The notes: a model not told the origin generated them from the letters alone. Counted from the stretch's first letter, positions 24,621 through 34,213 are shown. The stretch is DNA of 64,000 bases from an uncultured bacterium (GCA_937951485.1 CALEDJ010000023.1:1-64000), one strand, 5' to 3'. Program-made: numbers and translations.

Positions 24621-26003
24621 ATGGAATGGAACGCCGAAGACACGATTGCGGCCATCGCCACGCCACCCGGCGAGGGCGGCGTGGGTATCGTGCGCATGAG
24701 CGGACCCCGATCCCGCGCCATCGCGGCGGAAATATTCATCTCATCGCGCGGGCGCGACATCCGCTCCGCGCGCCAGCGGGTCTATCACGGGCACATTGTG
24801 GATGCGGCGGGGCAGACGATTGATGAAGTCCTGTTGCATGTAATGCGCGCGCCGCACAGTTATACCCGCGAGGATGTCGTGGAGATCAACGCACACGGCG
24901 GTCCTGCCCCACTCAATGCCATACTGCAGGAGGCGCTGCGTCATGGCGCGCGCCTCGCCAGGCCCGGCGAATTCACGCTTCGTGCCTTCCTGAACGGACG
25001 CATAGACCTGGTCCAGGCCGAAGCCGTGATTGACCAGATTCGCGCGCGCACCCGTGCCGGTCTTCAGGCCGCCAACGCCGCCGCATCGGGTGCGCTCTCA
25101 AAGGCAATTTACGCAGTACGCGATGTTTTGCGCGAGGCCCTTGCCCACATCGAGGCGGCGGTGGATTTCCCGGAGGAAGACTTGCCGGACCTGGTCAATA
25201 AATCCCTCTTCGCGCGACTGCGCGGCGCGCATCGCCAAATCCGGGAATTGATGGACACCGCCGACGCCGGACGGATGGTGCGCGAAGGCGCGGTGGCCGT
25301 CATCGCGGGCCGCCCCAACGTCGGCAAATCCAGCCTCTTCAATGCGCTGCTCCGCGACGCCCGCGCCATCGTCTCCGCGCAGCCAGGCACCACGCGCGAC
25401 CGCCTTGAAGAATATATCACCATCGCGGGCGTGCCAGTCAGGCTGATAGATACCGCCGGCATCCGGGAATCAGGCGACGAAGTCGAGCGCATCGGCGTGG
25501 AAATCGCCCGGCAGGCGCTGGACAGCGCCAACCTGGCGCTGCTGGTGCTCGATGCGACCCAGCCGCCTGCCCCGGAGGAAGCGCAAATCGCCGGGGAACT
25601 GCGTGACCGTGAGATTCCCGTTTTACTGGTCATCAACAAGACGGATTGCGCAGCGGTCGCCCCGGAAAATCCCTGGCCCGAGACGCCTCTTGCTGCGGTC
25701 TGCGCCGTTTCCGCCACACACGGCACGGGCATCAGAGAACTGGAGGCGGCTATCGCGGAGATACTGCTCGGCGGCGCGGGCATTGACGCCGCCCAGCCCA
25801 TGATCACCCGCCAGCACCAGAAGGACAGCCTCCGCCGCGCCGAAGAAAGCCTCCAGCGGCTGTTTGATGCCGACGGCGTATCCCCCGAATTTATGGCCCT
25901 CGAACTGCGCGACGCCCTCGCGGCCCTCGGGGAAATCACCGGCGAAACCACCCCGGAAGATATCCTCGACGCCATCTTCGCCAATTTCTGTATCGGGAAA
26001 TGA
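24621..26003 (+). CDS. mnmE: tRNA uridine-5-carboxymethylaminomethyl modification GTPase
   Basis: A 460-residue GTPase that, with MnmG, modifies U34 of certain tRNAs. The N-terminal formyl-THF-binding domain starts DTIAAIATPPGEGGVGIVRM. The G domain has GRPNVGKS (230-237) and DTAG (277-280), and the NKTD specificity motif is present. The C-terminal CIGK box holds the invariant Cys (C457). The full family length is present. The partner mnmG is not in this window. AGGAG lies about 12 bases before the ATG. Confidence 0.96.
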   Translation: MEWNAEDTIAAIATPPGEGGVGIVRMSGPRSRAIAAEIFISSRGRDIRSARQRVYHGHIVDAAGQTIDEVLLHVMRAPHSYTREDVVEINAHGGPAPLNAILQEALRHGARLARPGEFTLRAFLNGRIDLVQAEAVIDQIRARTRAGLQAANAAASGALSKAIYAVRDVLREALAHIEAAVDFPEEDLPDLVNKSLFARLRGAHRQIRELMDTADAGRMVREGAVAVIAGRPNVGKSSLFNALLRDARAIVSAQPGTTRDRLEEYITIAGVPVRLIDTAGIRESGDEVERIGVEIARQALDSANLALLVLDATQPPAPEEAQIAGELRDREIPVLLVINKTDCAAVAPENPWPETPLAAVCAVSATHGTGIRELEAAIAEILLGGAGIDAAQPMITRQHQKDSLRRAEESLQRLFDADGVSPEFMALELRDALAALGEITGETTPEDILDAIFANFCIGK

Positions 26004-26365
26004 GCAGAAGCGCAGCCGTGCCGCTGGCACAAAGGACAGCAAGGACGAGAACAAATGTTCCGGAGTACAGGCTCCAGCCTGCCGTCGTCTTTGTCGCCGC
26101 TACGTAGTCACAGCGAATCGTCTTCGCCGCCACGTGACGAGGATTCAGAGTTGACGGGTAAATTCAAATTGTGGCATTGCCGGGGGAATACGCTTCCTTT
26201 CTTCAGCGAATCGCCGCCGAAGGCGGTGCGGGACTCGCAATGACGGCCTCATGCGCAGTGATTGCTTCAGTCGGCTGAAATGTTACATTTCTTCAAGTGT
26301 GTGTCATGGAGAAACGCCAACGATTCGTGGGAAGAGGGGACTGAAATACAAGGAGGTCAACCCCG
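26004..26365. other. Intergenic region with several dispersed repeats
   Basis: No gene seen in 362 bases. Contents: two 9-nt units (AAGGACAGC, AAGGACGAG, 26032-26049), one copy of the GTTCCGGAGTACAGGCT repeat (26057-26081) and one solo end of the MITE-like family (26232-26286). Confidence 0.6.
26232..26286 (+). repeat. Solo right end of the GTAACATTT MITE-like family
   Basis: It ends in GGCTGAAATGTTAC and shares the preceding GCGCAGTGATT-CTTCAGT segment with the element at 52176-52337. No left end was found within 250 bases. Confidence 0.6.
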
Positions 26366-28957
26366 ATGAAAGCGTACTATGTCATCGTCGTGATCACCGC
26401 GATATTCATGAACTGTTCATCATCGGCGACGATCCTGTCTCCGAACTTTCAAAGAGCGACCATCATTCCCAATCCCGCCTCGACTGATGTGGAGGCCCGG
26501 ATTATCGGATTGCTGCGAGATCGCCTCATTGAAAACGGTGTGGCAACAACCGTCGGGGAGGCGCCGGATACGCGGGGGGGTTCCATTTTCATTGGCATGC
26601 CGGAGCGCCACCCTGCGCTGGCGGCCCTTTGCGAGATGCATCGCATCCCCCCGCCGGACGCGATTGACCCCGGCCCGGAAGGGTTCCGTTTGAAACTGAC
26701 GGGAGACGAAGACGCACCGGCTTTGCTGGCGGTCTGCGCGGATGCGCGCGGCATGCTCTACGCCGTGGGCGAAATCCTGAGGCAAGGCGTCACGCGCGGT
26801 GACGCCGTCGCGTTTCCATCCGGTCTCGACGTGCGCGGCGTGGCGCGCTTCCCCATGCGCGGCCTGATTGTTGACCAGGGCTTCACCATCACCGCGTTGA
26901 CCGGCGCGCGGCAATGGACCGAGGACGAATGGCAACGGGCCGTGCTCGAATATGCGTTGGCCGGCGCCAATACATTTGAATTGGGGCATGTCGCGCCGGA
27001 TGATCCCAGGTTCACCTTCATCAAGTCTTACGGGCTGGACACCATGATCGTGCCGGTCGCCAATATCGGTTCTGGTCCGCCGGAGTGGCAGGCGCTCGAA
27101 GCCATCGGCCGCACCGGCTATCTCTGTCCTTCCATCCCCGAAGCGCGCCAGGCCATCCTGGACCAATACAACAAACGATTTGCCGCCATGGCACCCTTCG
27201 ATTATGTGCACTGGAAGTCCGGCGACGGCGGCGGCTGCGAATGCGACAAATGCCTGCCCTATGGCGGGAAATTTATCCGCCTCTGCGAAGACCTGACCAA
27301 GATCCTTCACAAGTATCACCCCAACACCGTCGTATTTGTGGGCAATCAAAAACTGGACAATGCCGGGGATGCCGCCATCTTCGCGTACCTGCGGGAACAA
27401 CCGCGCGCATGGGTGCGCGGCGTGGTCTATGGTCCCGGCTCGAACGCGATGGGCTGGATGCCGGGCAGAAGACAGGACCACCGGACCGACCTCTTCACGT
27501 ATGCGCGTTTCGGTCAGATTGACGGTTACCTTCGCGAAATGCTGCACCAACTGCCGCCTGATCAATCCATTCTCTTCTTCACCGATCTCACCCATTGGGT
27601 CTATTCCCAGTATGGACTGATGGACCACGAAATCATCGCCGACATCAATCATGCGACCCCGCCCGCCTGGGACCTGTGGCTTTATGAACGCAAACCGGAC
27701 AAGGCGATGCAGGCGGTGTATGACCGGCGCACGTTTCACGCGAGACCGCGCCATTATCACGAAATCTTCCAGCATGTCATGCGCTACGGCATCGGCGACG
27801 TGGCCTATTCGGAAGGCCATCACGATCATCTCAACCAATGGATGTGGCAGCGGCTGATGTGGGACCCATTCCGCAGCGTCGAGGATGTCGTTCATGAGTA
27901 TTGCCGCTACCACTTCGGCGTCGAGGCGGCAGACATCATGCGCGAGGCCATCTTCCACCACGAGGACAACCTGTCCGCGCCCATCGCGGACAACCCCGGC
28001 ATTGACCGCTTCAACGAATTGATTCTGGCCGCCCGCGAGCGTATCCCCGAACATTACATGCGCAAGGACTACCTCTGGCGGCAATACGCGCAAAAGGGCC
28101 TCGTTGACAAATGCATCCAACTCCGGCTGCGCCGGCAGCAGGCGCTGCAGCGCGATGTGATCGCCCTGCTTGGAGAAGCGCTGGACTCCGGCAATCTCGC
28201 CCGTGCATTGGCCGAGGCGCTGAAACGATTTGAGGAACCCATCGAAACCCGGGAAATGGAGGAGATCAAAGCGGAAGCGGACCGGCTGGGCCGCGAAAGC
28301 GACGCCATCTATGGTGTGCGCAATGAGGGGTTGTTCAATCTTGAACAGGATTTTGCAGGCTTGGGCTGGCTTGAACGCGAAATCCAACGGGCCATCGCGA
28401 TGGACGATCCCGCCGCGCAACAACGCGCGGTTCACCGCATCGTTCATTACGAAGACCCCGGCGAAGGCGGTTTTTATGATGACGCCGGGAATCCGGATCG
28501 GTCACCCAACCTTTCCTACGGCCGGCCGTATGGCGACGGCATTTTCTCCGGCGCGAACCGCCCTTCACAGCGCACCATGGCCTTCACCACCCACGAGGAG
28601 CGCGGCGTGACCTTCGATTACTTTGGCCTGGACCCCGAAGCGCAATACCGCGTCCGCATGACCCTCGTGCGGCCCGGATACCTGCCGCGTTTCGCCGTCC
28701 GCCAGCCGCAAACGCGCCAGTCCATTTATGCTGATGACCATCTTCTTGCCGGGGAACTGGAGTTGCCCGAATATGAGGCGGACTTCTTTGAGTTCGACAT
28801 TCCGCGCGCCGCCACCGCCGACGGCGAACTGCGTCTGTGGTTCAAGAAACAGTCCGGCATCGGCGAAGGTCCGCGACCGGAGGTCGCGCTTTGGCGCAAT
28901 ACCGGCGGCTGGGGTACCCTGGTATCCGAAGTCTGGCTGATGAAAATGATTCCGTGA
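26366..28957 (+). CDS. Exported glycoside-hydrolase-like protein (GH20/GH67-type N-domain and TIM-barrel)
   Basis: 863 residues with an N-terminal signal peptide (about 1-22; a Cys follows at IFMNC, but the lipobox is poor). Residues 30-150 form an alpha/beta domain like the non-catalytic N-terminal domains of GH20/GH67/GH84 enzymes (GSIFIGMPERHP, DARGMLYAVGEIL). A probable TIM barrel starts at FPMRGLIVDQGF. Further motifs are HWKSGDGGGCECDKC (which could bind a metal) and a long helical segment with a beta-sandwich near the C-terminus. AGGAGG nine bases upstream supports the start. The substrate and catalytic acids are not identifiable with confidence; extracellular or periplasmic glycan cleavage is inferred. 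DUF4838-like proteins are the nearest relatives I can suggest. Confidence 0.65.
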   Translation: MKAYYVIVVITAIFMNCSSSATILSPNFQRATIIPNPASTDVEARIIGLLRDRLIENGVATTVGEAPDTRGGSIFIGMPERHPALAALCEMHRIPPPDAIDPGPEGFRLKLTGDEDAPALLAVCADARGMLYAVGEILRQGVTRGDAVAFPSGLDVRGVARFPMRGLIVDQGFTITALTGARQWTEDEWQRAVLEYALAGANTFELGHVAPDDPRFTFIKSYGLDTMIVPVANIGSGPPEWQALEAIGRTGYLCPSIPEARQAILDQYNKRFAAMAPFDYVHWKSGDGGGCECDKCLPYGGKFIRLCEDLTKILHKYHPNTVVFVGNQKLDNAGDAAIFAYLREQPRAWVRGVVYGPGSNAMGWMPGRRQDHRTDLFTYARFGQIDGYLREMLHQLPPDQSILFFTDLTHWVYSQYGLMDHEIIADINHATPPAWDLWLYERKPDKAMQAVYDRRTFHARPRHYHEIFQHVMRYGIGDVAYSEGHHDHLNQWMWQRLMWDPFRSVEDVVHEYCRYHFGVEAADIMREAIFHHEDNLSAPIADNPGIDRFNELILAARERIPEHYMRKDYLWRQYAQKGLVDKCIQLRLRRQQALQRDVIALLGEALDSGNLARALAEALKRFEEPIETREMEEIKAEADRLGRESDAIYGVRNEGLFNLEQDFAGLGWLEREIQRAIAMDDPAAQQRAVHRIVHYEDPGEGGFYDDAGNPDRSPNLSYGRPYGDGIFSGANRPSQRTMAFTTHEERGVTFDYFGLDPEAQYRVRMTLVRPGYLPRFAVRQPQTRQSIYADDHLLAGELELPEYEADFFEFDIPRAATADGELRLWFKKQSGIGEGPRPEVALWRNTGGWGTLVSEVWLMKMIP

Positions 28958-28962
28958 GAACT

Positions 28963-28979
28963 GGTTGCATAATGCAACC
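28963..28979. promoter_or_regulatory. 17-base perfect palindrome before the VapBC-like pair (candidate operator)
   Basis: GGTTGCAT-A-ATGCAACC lies 44 bases before the antitoxin ATG. Autoregulatory operators of ribbon-helix-helix antitoxins are typically such palindromes. It begins only six bases after the upstream gene's stop, so a hairpin role is the alternative. Confidence 0.5.
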
Positions 28980-29022
28980 AACTTTTGTAAACTTCAGAAA
29001 AGAAACAGCATGAAGTCTCGAC

Positions 29023-29265
29023 ATGGCCACGTTGCATGTAAGGAATATTCCTGACGATCTGCACGCGCGCCTGCACCGTCTTGCTGCCTCCGATGGCCTG
29101 TCGTTGTCGGCGGCGGTGGTGTCGCTGTTGGAGCAGGCGGTGGCGGAACGCGAGCAACAGGTCAACCAACGCGCGCTGCTTTCCAGCCTGCGCCGACGCC
29201 GCTTTGCGCCGCCCCGGCGCGCCCCTGAGAGCGTGCGACTGCTGCGGGAATCCCGCAAGCGATGA
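29023..29265 (+). CDS. FitA/VapB-like ribbon-helix-helix antitoxin
   Basis: An 80-residue protein. The N-terminal half, ATLHVRNIPDDLHARLHRLA followed by LSLSAAVVSLLEQAV, fits a ribbon-helix-helix (Arc/FitA-like) DNA-binding fold. The basic C-terminal tail (SLRRRRFAPPRRAPE) is the region that usually wraps the toxin's active site. It overlaps the PIN-domain gene by four bases (ATGA), the normal layout of a type II toxin-antitoxin operon. The palindrome just upstream is the likely operator. Confidence 0.82.
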   Translation: MATLHVRNIPDDLHARLHRLAASDGLSLSAAVVSLLEQAVAEREQQVNQRALLSSLRRRRFAPPRRAPESVRLLRESRKR

Positions 29266-29705
29266 AACCGATTCACGCCTGTGTGGTGGATGCGAGCGTC
29301 GGTATCAAGTTGTTTGTCAACGAGCCTTTGTCCGACGTTGCGTTGTCATTCTTCGCTTCGGCGGCGGACGCACCGGCAGTCCGCCGCCATGTTCCCGACC
29401 TGTTCTTCGTGGAATGTGCCAATGTGCTGTGGAAATACGTATCGCGCTACGGACTGAAACCCCGGGCGGCAACACGCTATCTTGCCGATTTGCACGCACT
29501 GCGCTTGGCGGTCATTCCCACGTCCGCGCTGACCCAGGCCGCCTTGAAGATTGCGATGGACCTTTCCATATCGGTTTACGATGCCTTTTATGTGGCCACC
29601 GCCCAATTTCTGAATGTTCCCCTCGTTACGGCAGACAAGCGCCTGGCGCGTCTCCTTGCCGATACGGAATTTCAGGTCATGTATTTGGGCGATTTCAATA
29701 TCTGA
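29262..29705 (+). CDS. VapC-like PIN-domain ribonuclease toxin
   Basis: A 147-residue PIN-domain protein. The four acidic residues expected for metal-dependent RNA cleavage are visible: D10 (VVDASV), E51 (FVECANV), D107 (SVYDAFYVA) and D125 (VTADKRL). No frameshift or stop interrupts it, so the module looks intact, in contrast to hicAB at 60561-60997. VapC toxins generally cleave tRNA or rRNA; the target here is unknown. Translationally coupled to the antitoxin. Confidence 0.87.
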   Translation: MKPIHACVVDASVGIKLFVNEPLSDVALSFFASAADAPAVRRHVPDLFFVECANVLWKYVSRYGLKPRAATRYLADLHALRLAVIPTSALTQAALKIAMDLSISVYDAFYVATAQFLNVPLVTADKRLARLLADTEFQVMYLGDFNI

Positions 29706-29816
29706 TTTTTCTTGCCGCTGTTTCTTTGCCGGCGAAACACCTGCGTCACTGTTTTCAAATCCCCTTCAAAGCATGTATGCTGTCGTGAAGATGCAACACA
29801 ACAGGCGGAGGGACGC

Positions 29817-31193
29817 ATGAGAATCAATCAAAGTCTGCGCGTGAAGGACTTGGCCGACAAACTGGAGCGGTTCTTTGAACTGGCGGCCGCGAAGACGGTC
29901 CGGCTGCACAAGGAATGGGACCCGGCCCAGGGCGCGCCCGTCTTTACCCGGCGCGGCAGGTACACCGCGCGGGGCTGGACGGAATGGACGCAGGGATTTC
30001 TCTATGGCATCCCGCTGCTGATCTTCGACGCGACAGGCGAAAATCACTTCCTGCAGCTGGGCCGCGAAAACACGCTGGCGCGCATGGCCTCGCACCTCAC
30101 GCATATCGGTGTGCACGACCACGGCTTCAACAATATCTCGACCTATGGCAATCTCTGGCGCATGGCGCGCGAGGGCCGCATCGTGGAATCCGAAGACGCG
30201 ATGGCCATGTACGAACTTGCGCTGAAGGTTTCCGGGGCGGTGCAGGCGGCCCGGTGGAGCCGCATCGCCGACGGCAGCGGCTTCATTCATTCCTTTAACG
30301 GGCCACACTCGCTGTTCAGCGACACCATCCGGTCGTGTCGCGTGCTGGTGCTTGCGGACCGACTCGGCCATGCGCTCATGGGCGAAAATGACGTGCGCAT
30401 TTCGCTGCTGGACCGCGCCATGCAGCACATCCGCAACACATTGCGGTACAACGTCTATTACGGCGAGGGCCGCGACGCATACGATGTACCGGGCCGCGTG
30501 GCGCACGAGGGCATCTTCAACATGACCGATGGACGCTACCGCTGCCCCGGTACGCAACAGGGCTACTCGCCGTTCACCACGTGGACGCGAGGTCTGGCGT
30601 GGATTCTGTTGGGCTGCGCCGAACAACTGGAGTTTTTCAGCGCTGTCCCGGAGAACAATCGGGCACCCTTCGACCCGGACAAATCCTTTATCGGTATGAT
30701 CCGGCGCGCCGCGACGGTGACGGCGGAGTTCTACATCCAGAACACCGCCGTTGACGGCATTCCGTTCTGGGACACCGGCGCGCCGGGTCTGGTCCACATG
30801 CCCGATTATCGCGACCGATCCTCGCAGCCGGACAATCCCCATGAGCCGGTGGACAGTTCAGCGGCGGCGATCGCTGCACAGGGCCTGCTGCGGCTGGGCC
30901 GGCATCTGGGCGCATCGGGTAAAGGCCGGAAATTCTGGCAGGCGGGGCTATGCGTCGCCAATACCCTGCTTCGTCCGCCTTATTTGTCGGAGGACATCCG
31001 CCATCATGGCCTGATCCTGCATTCCGTCTATCACAGGCCCAATGGCTGGGACTACGTTCCCAGAGGCAAAAGGGTGCCCTTCGGTGAGTCCTCCATGTGG
31101 GGCGACTATCACATGGCGGAAACCGCGCTTTATCTATTGCGCTCGGTGCGCAGTGAAACGCTCCCCCGGTTCTTTGGCGCTGCCGGAATGTAA
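29817..31193 (+). CDS. GH88/GH105-like unsaturated uronyl hydrolase
   Basis: 458 residues, no signal peptide visible, so probably cytoplasmic. The alpha6/alpha6 barrel signature of GH88 unsaturated glucuronyl hydrolases is seen: HDHGFNNISTYGNLWRMA, QGYSPFTTWTRGLAWILLG, GIPFWDTGAP and the C-terminal FGESSMWGDYHMAETAL. The chemistry, known for the family, is hydration of the unsaturated uronic acid left by polysaccharide lyases, releasing the 5-keto product. GGAGGG is five bases before the ATG. It fits functionally with the heparinase-like lyase at 56327 and the sulfatase at 50394. Confidence 0.8.
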   Translation: MRINQSLRVKDLADKLERFFELAAAKTVRLHKEWDPAQGAPVFTRRGRYTARGWTEWTQGFLYGIPLLIFDATGENHFLQLGRENTLARMASHLTHIGVHDHGFNNISTYGNLWRMAREGRIVESEDAMAMYELALKVSGAVQAARWSRIADGSGFIHSFNGPHSLFSDTIRSCRVLVLADRLGHALMGENDVRISLLDRAMQHIRNTLRYNVYYGEGRDAYDVPGRVAHEGIFNMTDGRYRCPGTQQGYSPFTTWTRGLAWILLGCAEQLEFFSAVPENNRAPFDPDKSFIGMIRRAATVTAEFYIQNTAVDGIPFWDTGAPGLVHMPDYRDRSSQPDNPHEPVDSSAAAIAAQGLLRLGRHLGASGKGRKFWQAGLCVANTLLRPPYLSEDIRHHGLILHSVYHRPNGWDYVPRGKRVPFGESSMWGDYHMAETALYLLRSVRSETLPRFFGAAGM

Positions 31194-31309
31194 TGGCAAG
31201 GTTGAAGTCCGGCGCTGAATGGTTTCGGATGTTGCCGCATCCCGGCCATGCAGCGTGTTATGATGTCGTAGTGGCCAGGGAATCAGGAAAATGCGCGGGA
31301 GAGAGTGCG

Positions 31310-32014
31310 ATGGGCGGGGAAAAGGTTCGGATTGCGCCGGGCGCGCGGTGTATTGTCACGGTCAATACGCTGCGCTACACAGCGGAAGTGGTCGCTTCCG
31401 GGCATGATACGGTGGGAGTGATATGCCGGGGGTCGGAATTCGTCGCGGATGCGGGCGATGATGCGGATTTGGAGTTTCTGGACGCCCGACACCGCGTCGT
31501 TTACCATATGCAGGTCGTGGTGGCGCCCTCTAAGCCGGGCGAAGGGATGATTCTGCAGCGCGCCGCGAGTGCCGCTTACGCCCGGCGAAGGCGTGCGTGG
31601 CGCGTGCCTTTGGAATCACCCGTCGTCATTCACAGGGACGGCGCGTCGCAATCCCGTGAGGGCCGGGTAATCAACTTGAGCACGGAAGGCGCGCTGGTCG
31701 CAGTGGGTGCTCCTGTCGCCGTTGGCGAGATGCTTATCCTGTATCTGTCGCTTCCGGGTGAGCACGAACACGCCATTGCGGCGCGGGTGGTTCGTCACGA
31801 AGAAGGCGATCCGCCGTGTTACGGTGTGCGGTTTGCCACAGTCAGCCCGGAGGCGCGGCAAGCGCTCACGCGCTTCATGTGGGCGCGCCTGCGCGCCCTG
31901 TACCCCGGCGACATCGCGGCGTTGTGGCCCGGCAACAGAAGACGCAGGGTTTCGCAGGAGGTCTGGAACGAGTTGATGCGCCAGGCAGGATTGAATAAAG
32001 AGGAACCGCAATGA
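31310..32014 (+). CDS. PilZ-domain protein
   Basis: 234 residues from the ATG at 31310, chosen for the GGGAGAG box; an ATG at 31193 overlapping the previous stop would add 39 residues. An N-terminal YcgR-like beta-barrel domain is followed by a PilZ domain with the c-di-GMP-binding RRRRAWRVPL motif (RxxxR) and VINLSTEGALV (D/NxSxxG). It should bind cyclic di-GMP and modulate a partner. Its stop overlaps the next oxidoreductase start by four bases (ATGA), so it is co-transcribed with sugar metabolism genes, an unusual pairing. Confidence 0.8.
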   Translation: MGGEKVRIAPGARCIVTVNTLRYTAEVVASGHDTVGVICRGSEFVADAGDDADLEFLDARHRVVYHMQVVVAPSKPGEGMILQRAASAAYARRRRAWRVPLESPVVIHRDGASQSREGRVINLSTEGALVAVGAPVAVGEMLILYLSLPGEHEHAIAARVVRHEEGDPPCYGVRFATVSPEARQALTRFMWARLRALYPGDIAALWPGNRRRRVSQEVWNELMRQAGLNKEEPQ

Positions 32015-33156
32015 AGATTCACAATATCGGCATCATTATGAACGGCGTCACCGGACGCATGGGCACAAACCAGCACTTGATCCGCTCCATTCTGGCGATT
32101 CGCGAACAGGGCGGCATCCGCGTGAGCGACAACGAAGCGATCATGCCACATCCGGTGCTCATGGGACGTAATGAGAACAAATTGCGCGCGCTCTCCGTCG
32201 CTCACGGCGATTTGCCATGGTCCACCGACTTGGATGCGCTGCTCGGCGATGCGCACTACCCCGTCTATTTCGACGCGCAGACCACCCTGCTCCGGTTCGA
32301 CGCCGTCAAAAAGGCCATCGCCGCCGGAAAGCACATCTACGTCGAAAAGCCGGCCGCCGCAAGCGTCGAGGAAGCCATGACACTGGACCGACTGGCTCGG
32401 GAAGCGGGTGTGAAGCATGGCGTCGTCCAGGACAAATTGTGGCTCCCGGGATTCCTCAAACTGAGGTACCTCATTGACACGGGATTTTTCGGCGAAATCC
32501 TCGCCGTGCGCGGCGAATTCGGCTACTGGGTCTTCACCGGCGAAGACCAGCCCGCGCAGCGGCCTTCGTGGAATTACCGCAAGGCCGACGGCGGCGGCAT
32601 CATCGTGGACATGCTGTGCCACTGGCGATATGTCGTGGACAACCTCTTCGGCAACGTCCGTGCCGTGTCCTGTCTCGGAACAACACATATCACGAAACGC
32701 CGGGATGAAACGGGCCGCCCTTATGACGCCGACGCCGATGACGCGGCTTTTGCCACCTTCATCACGGATACCGGCGTGATTTGCCAGTTCAATTCCTCCT
32801 GGGCGACGCGCGTGCGCCGTGATGACCTGCTCACCGTGCAGGTGGACGGAACGAAGGGTTCCGCCGTGGCCGGACTGCGCGAATGCCATATCCAGCCCGA
32901 CGCCGCCACCCCGCGCCCGGTCTGGAACCCCGACATTCCCAGTCCCATTGACTACCGCGCCGGATGGACCCGCATGCCCGACAACCGCGCTTATGACAAC
33001 GCCTTCAAGGCGCAGTGGGAACTCTTCCTGCGGCACGTCGCGATCGACGCGCCATTCCGCTGGGACCTCCGCGAAGGCGCCAAAGGCGTCCAACTCGCCG
33101 AACTGGGCCTCCAAAGTTGGCGCAATCGCGCGTGGGTGGATGTGCCGGAACTCTGA
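32011..33156 (+). CDS. Gfo/Idh/MocA family oxidoreductase
   Basis: A 381-residue cytoplasmic NAD(P)-dependent oxidoreductase. A modified Rossmann start (GIIMNGVTGRMGTNQH) replaces the usual GxGxxG. The EKPAA motif (HIYVEKPAAAS) is the family's conserved Lys region, and a C-terminal alpha/beta domain follows. Typical reactions are oxidation or reduction of sugar and inositol hydroxyls; the substrate is not identified. It is coupled to the PilZ gene by overlap with GAGGAA upstream, and followed by EamA transporter and isomerase genes. Confidence 0.84.
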   Translation: MKIHNIGIIMNGVTGRMGTNQHLIRSILAIREQGGIRVSDNEAIMPHPVLMGRNENKLRALSVAHGDLPWSTDLDALLGDAHYPVYFDAQTTLLRFDAVKKAIAAGKHIYVEKPAAASVEEAMTLDRLAREAGVKHGVVQDKLWLPGFLKLRYLIDTGFFGEILAVRGEFGYWVFTGEDQPAQRPSWNYRKADGGGIIVDMLCHWRYVVDNLFGNVRAVSCLGTTHITKRRDETGRPYDADADDAAFATFITDTGVICQFNSSWATRVRRDDLLTVQVDGTKGSAVAGLRECHIQPDAATPRPVWNPDIPSPIDYRAGWTRMPDNRAYDNAFKAQWELFLRHVAIDAPFRWDLREGAKGVQLAELGLQSWRNRAWVDVPEL

Positions 33157-33174
33157 CCCGGCGCACATAACGTA

Positions 33175-33195
33175 TGTTGTTCATGTTTCAGCATG
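33175..33195 (+). repeat. Short hairpin repeat (copy 1)
   Basis: TGTTGTTCATGTTTCAGCATG; the core CATG-TTTCAG-CATG folds as a hairpin. It is the counterpart of 58818-58838, with base changes in both arms that keep pairing. Confidence 0.5.
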
Positions 33196-33256
33196 TGGTG
33201 AATGCAGAAGCCTGCGTCGGAATACATATTGAGGTTCTCATCACGAGATTTGCCGC

Positions 33257-34213
33257 ATGACAAGTAATCCGACAACCCATTCCGAAGCAGGTGTGTCGTT
33301 TTCGAGAATGGCCTTTGCGGCATTACTGTGCGGTGGTTGCCTGATCGGATTCTCCGCGATATTCGTTCGGATAAGTCCGGTGGGGCCTATCGCGACGGCG
33401 TTTTTCCGGATGTTCATCCCCGTGCCGCTGTTGTGGGGCTATCTACTGGTGAGCGAACACCGGACGGAACTGGGCCGGAGCACGTTTCGTTTTCGCGGTG
33501 CGGCCTTCTGGATCGCTTTGATGGCCCCGGGGCTGTTCTTTGCCTGCGACATTTCCTTCTGGCACCAATCCCTGATGTTCACCACCGTCTCCAATGCCAA
33601 TCTCCTGGGCAATCTTGCGCCGATCTTCGTGACGCTGGTGGCGTGGCGCATGTTCCAGGAGCGCATTTCGGTGCTGTTTGTATTCGGGATGCTTTGTGCG
33701 TTGACCGGCACAATGCTGCTCATGGGCGGCAGCCTGCGCCTTAGCCCGCAGCAGTTCATGGGGGACATGCTGGCTGTGGCGAGCGCCGTGCTTTACGCGG
33801 GCTACCAACTGTCCATCAATCGCCTGCGCCGCCATTTCTCCACAGTCATGTTGATGGGCTGGACATCGCTCGTCGCCGCGCCGCCCTTGTTGCTCCTGAG
33901 CCTCCTGTTTCGGGAACAAATCCTTTGGGGCGGCGATGACCTCTGGCGCGGACTGGCGGTGTTGCTGGGCGTTGGGCTGGGTTGTCAACTCGCCGGACAA
34001 GGACTTATCGTATATGCGATGAAAAAACTGCCCGCTTCGTTCGCATCGGTGACGCTGCTGGTGCAGCCGCTGGTAGCGGCGCTGACTGCCTGGCTGATGC
34101 TCGGCGAACGCCTTGGCCCCCTCGAAGTGGCCGGCGGCGTGGTCGTGCTGACCGGCATTCTGCTGGCCCAGCGCGGCAGTGTTTTGGCCAATGCGAAAAT
34201 ACAAAGGATATGA
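33257..34213 (+). CDS. EamA/DMT-family transporter
   Basis: A 318-residue inner-membrane protein with about ten hydrophobic helices, arranged as two EamA repeats (first from MAFAALLCGGCLIGFSAIFV, second from FMGDMLAVASAVLYAGYQLS). DMT-family members export or import small metabolites; the substrate is unknown. The ATGA overlap with the downstream isomerase gene indicates translational coupling and hints that the transported compound may be a sugar or derivative. Confidence 0.87.
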   Translation: MTSNPTTHSEAGVSFSRMAFAALLCGGCLIGFSAIFVRISPVGPIATAFFRMFIPVPLLWGYLLVSEHRTELGRSTFRFRGAAFWIALMAPGLFFACDISFWHQSLMFTTVSNANLLGNLAPIFVTLVAWRMFQERISVLFVFGMLCALTGTMLLMGGSLRLSPQQFMGDMLAVASAVLYAGYQLSINRLRRHFSTVMLMGWTSLVAAPPLLLLSLLFREQILWGGDDLWRGLAVLLGVGLGCQLAGQGLIVYAMKKLPASFASVTLLVQPLVAALTAWLMLGERLGPLEVAGGVVVLTGILLAQRGSVLANAKIQRI

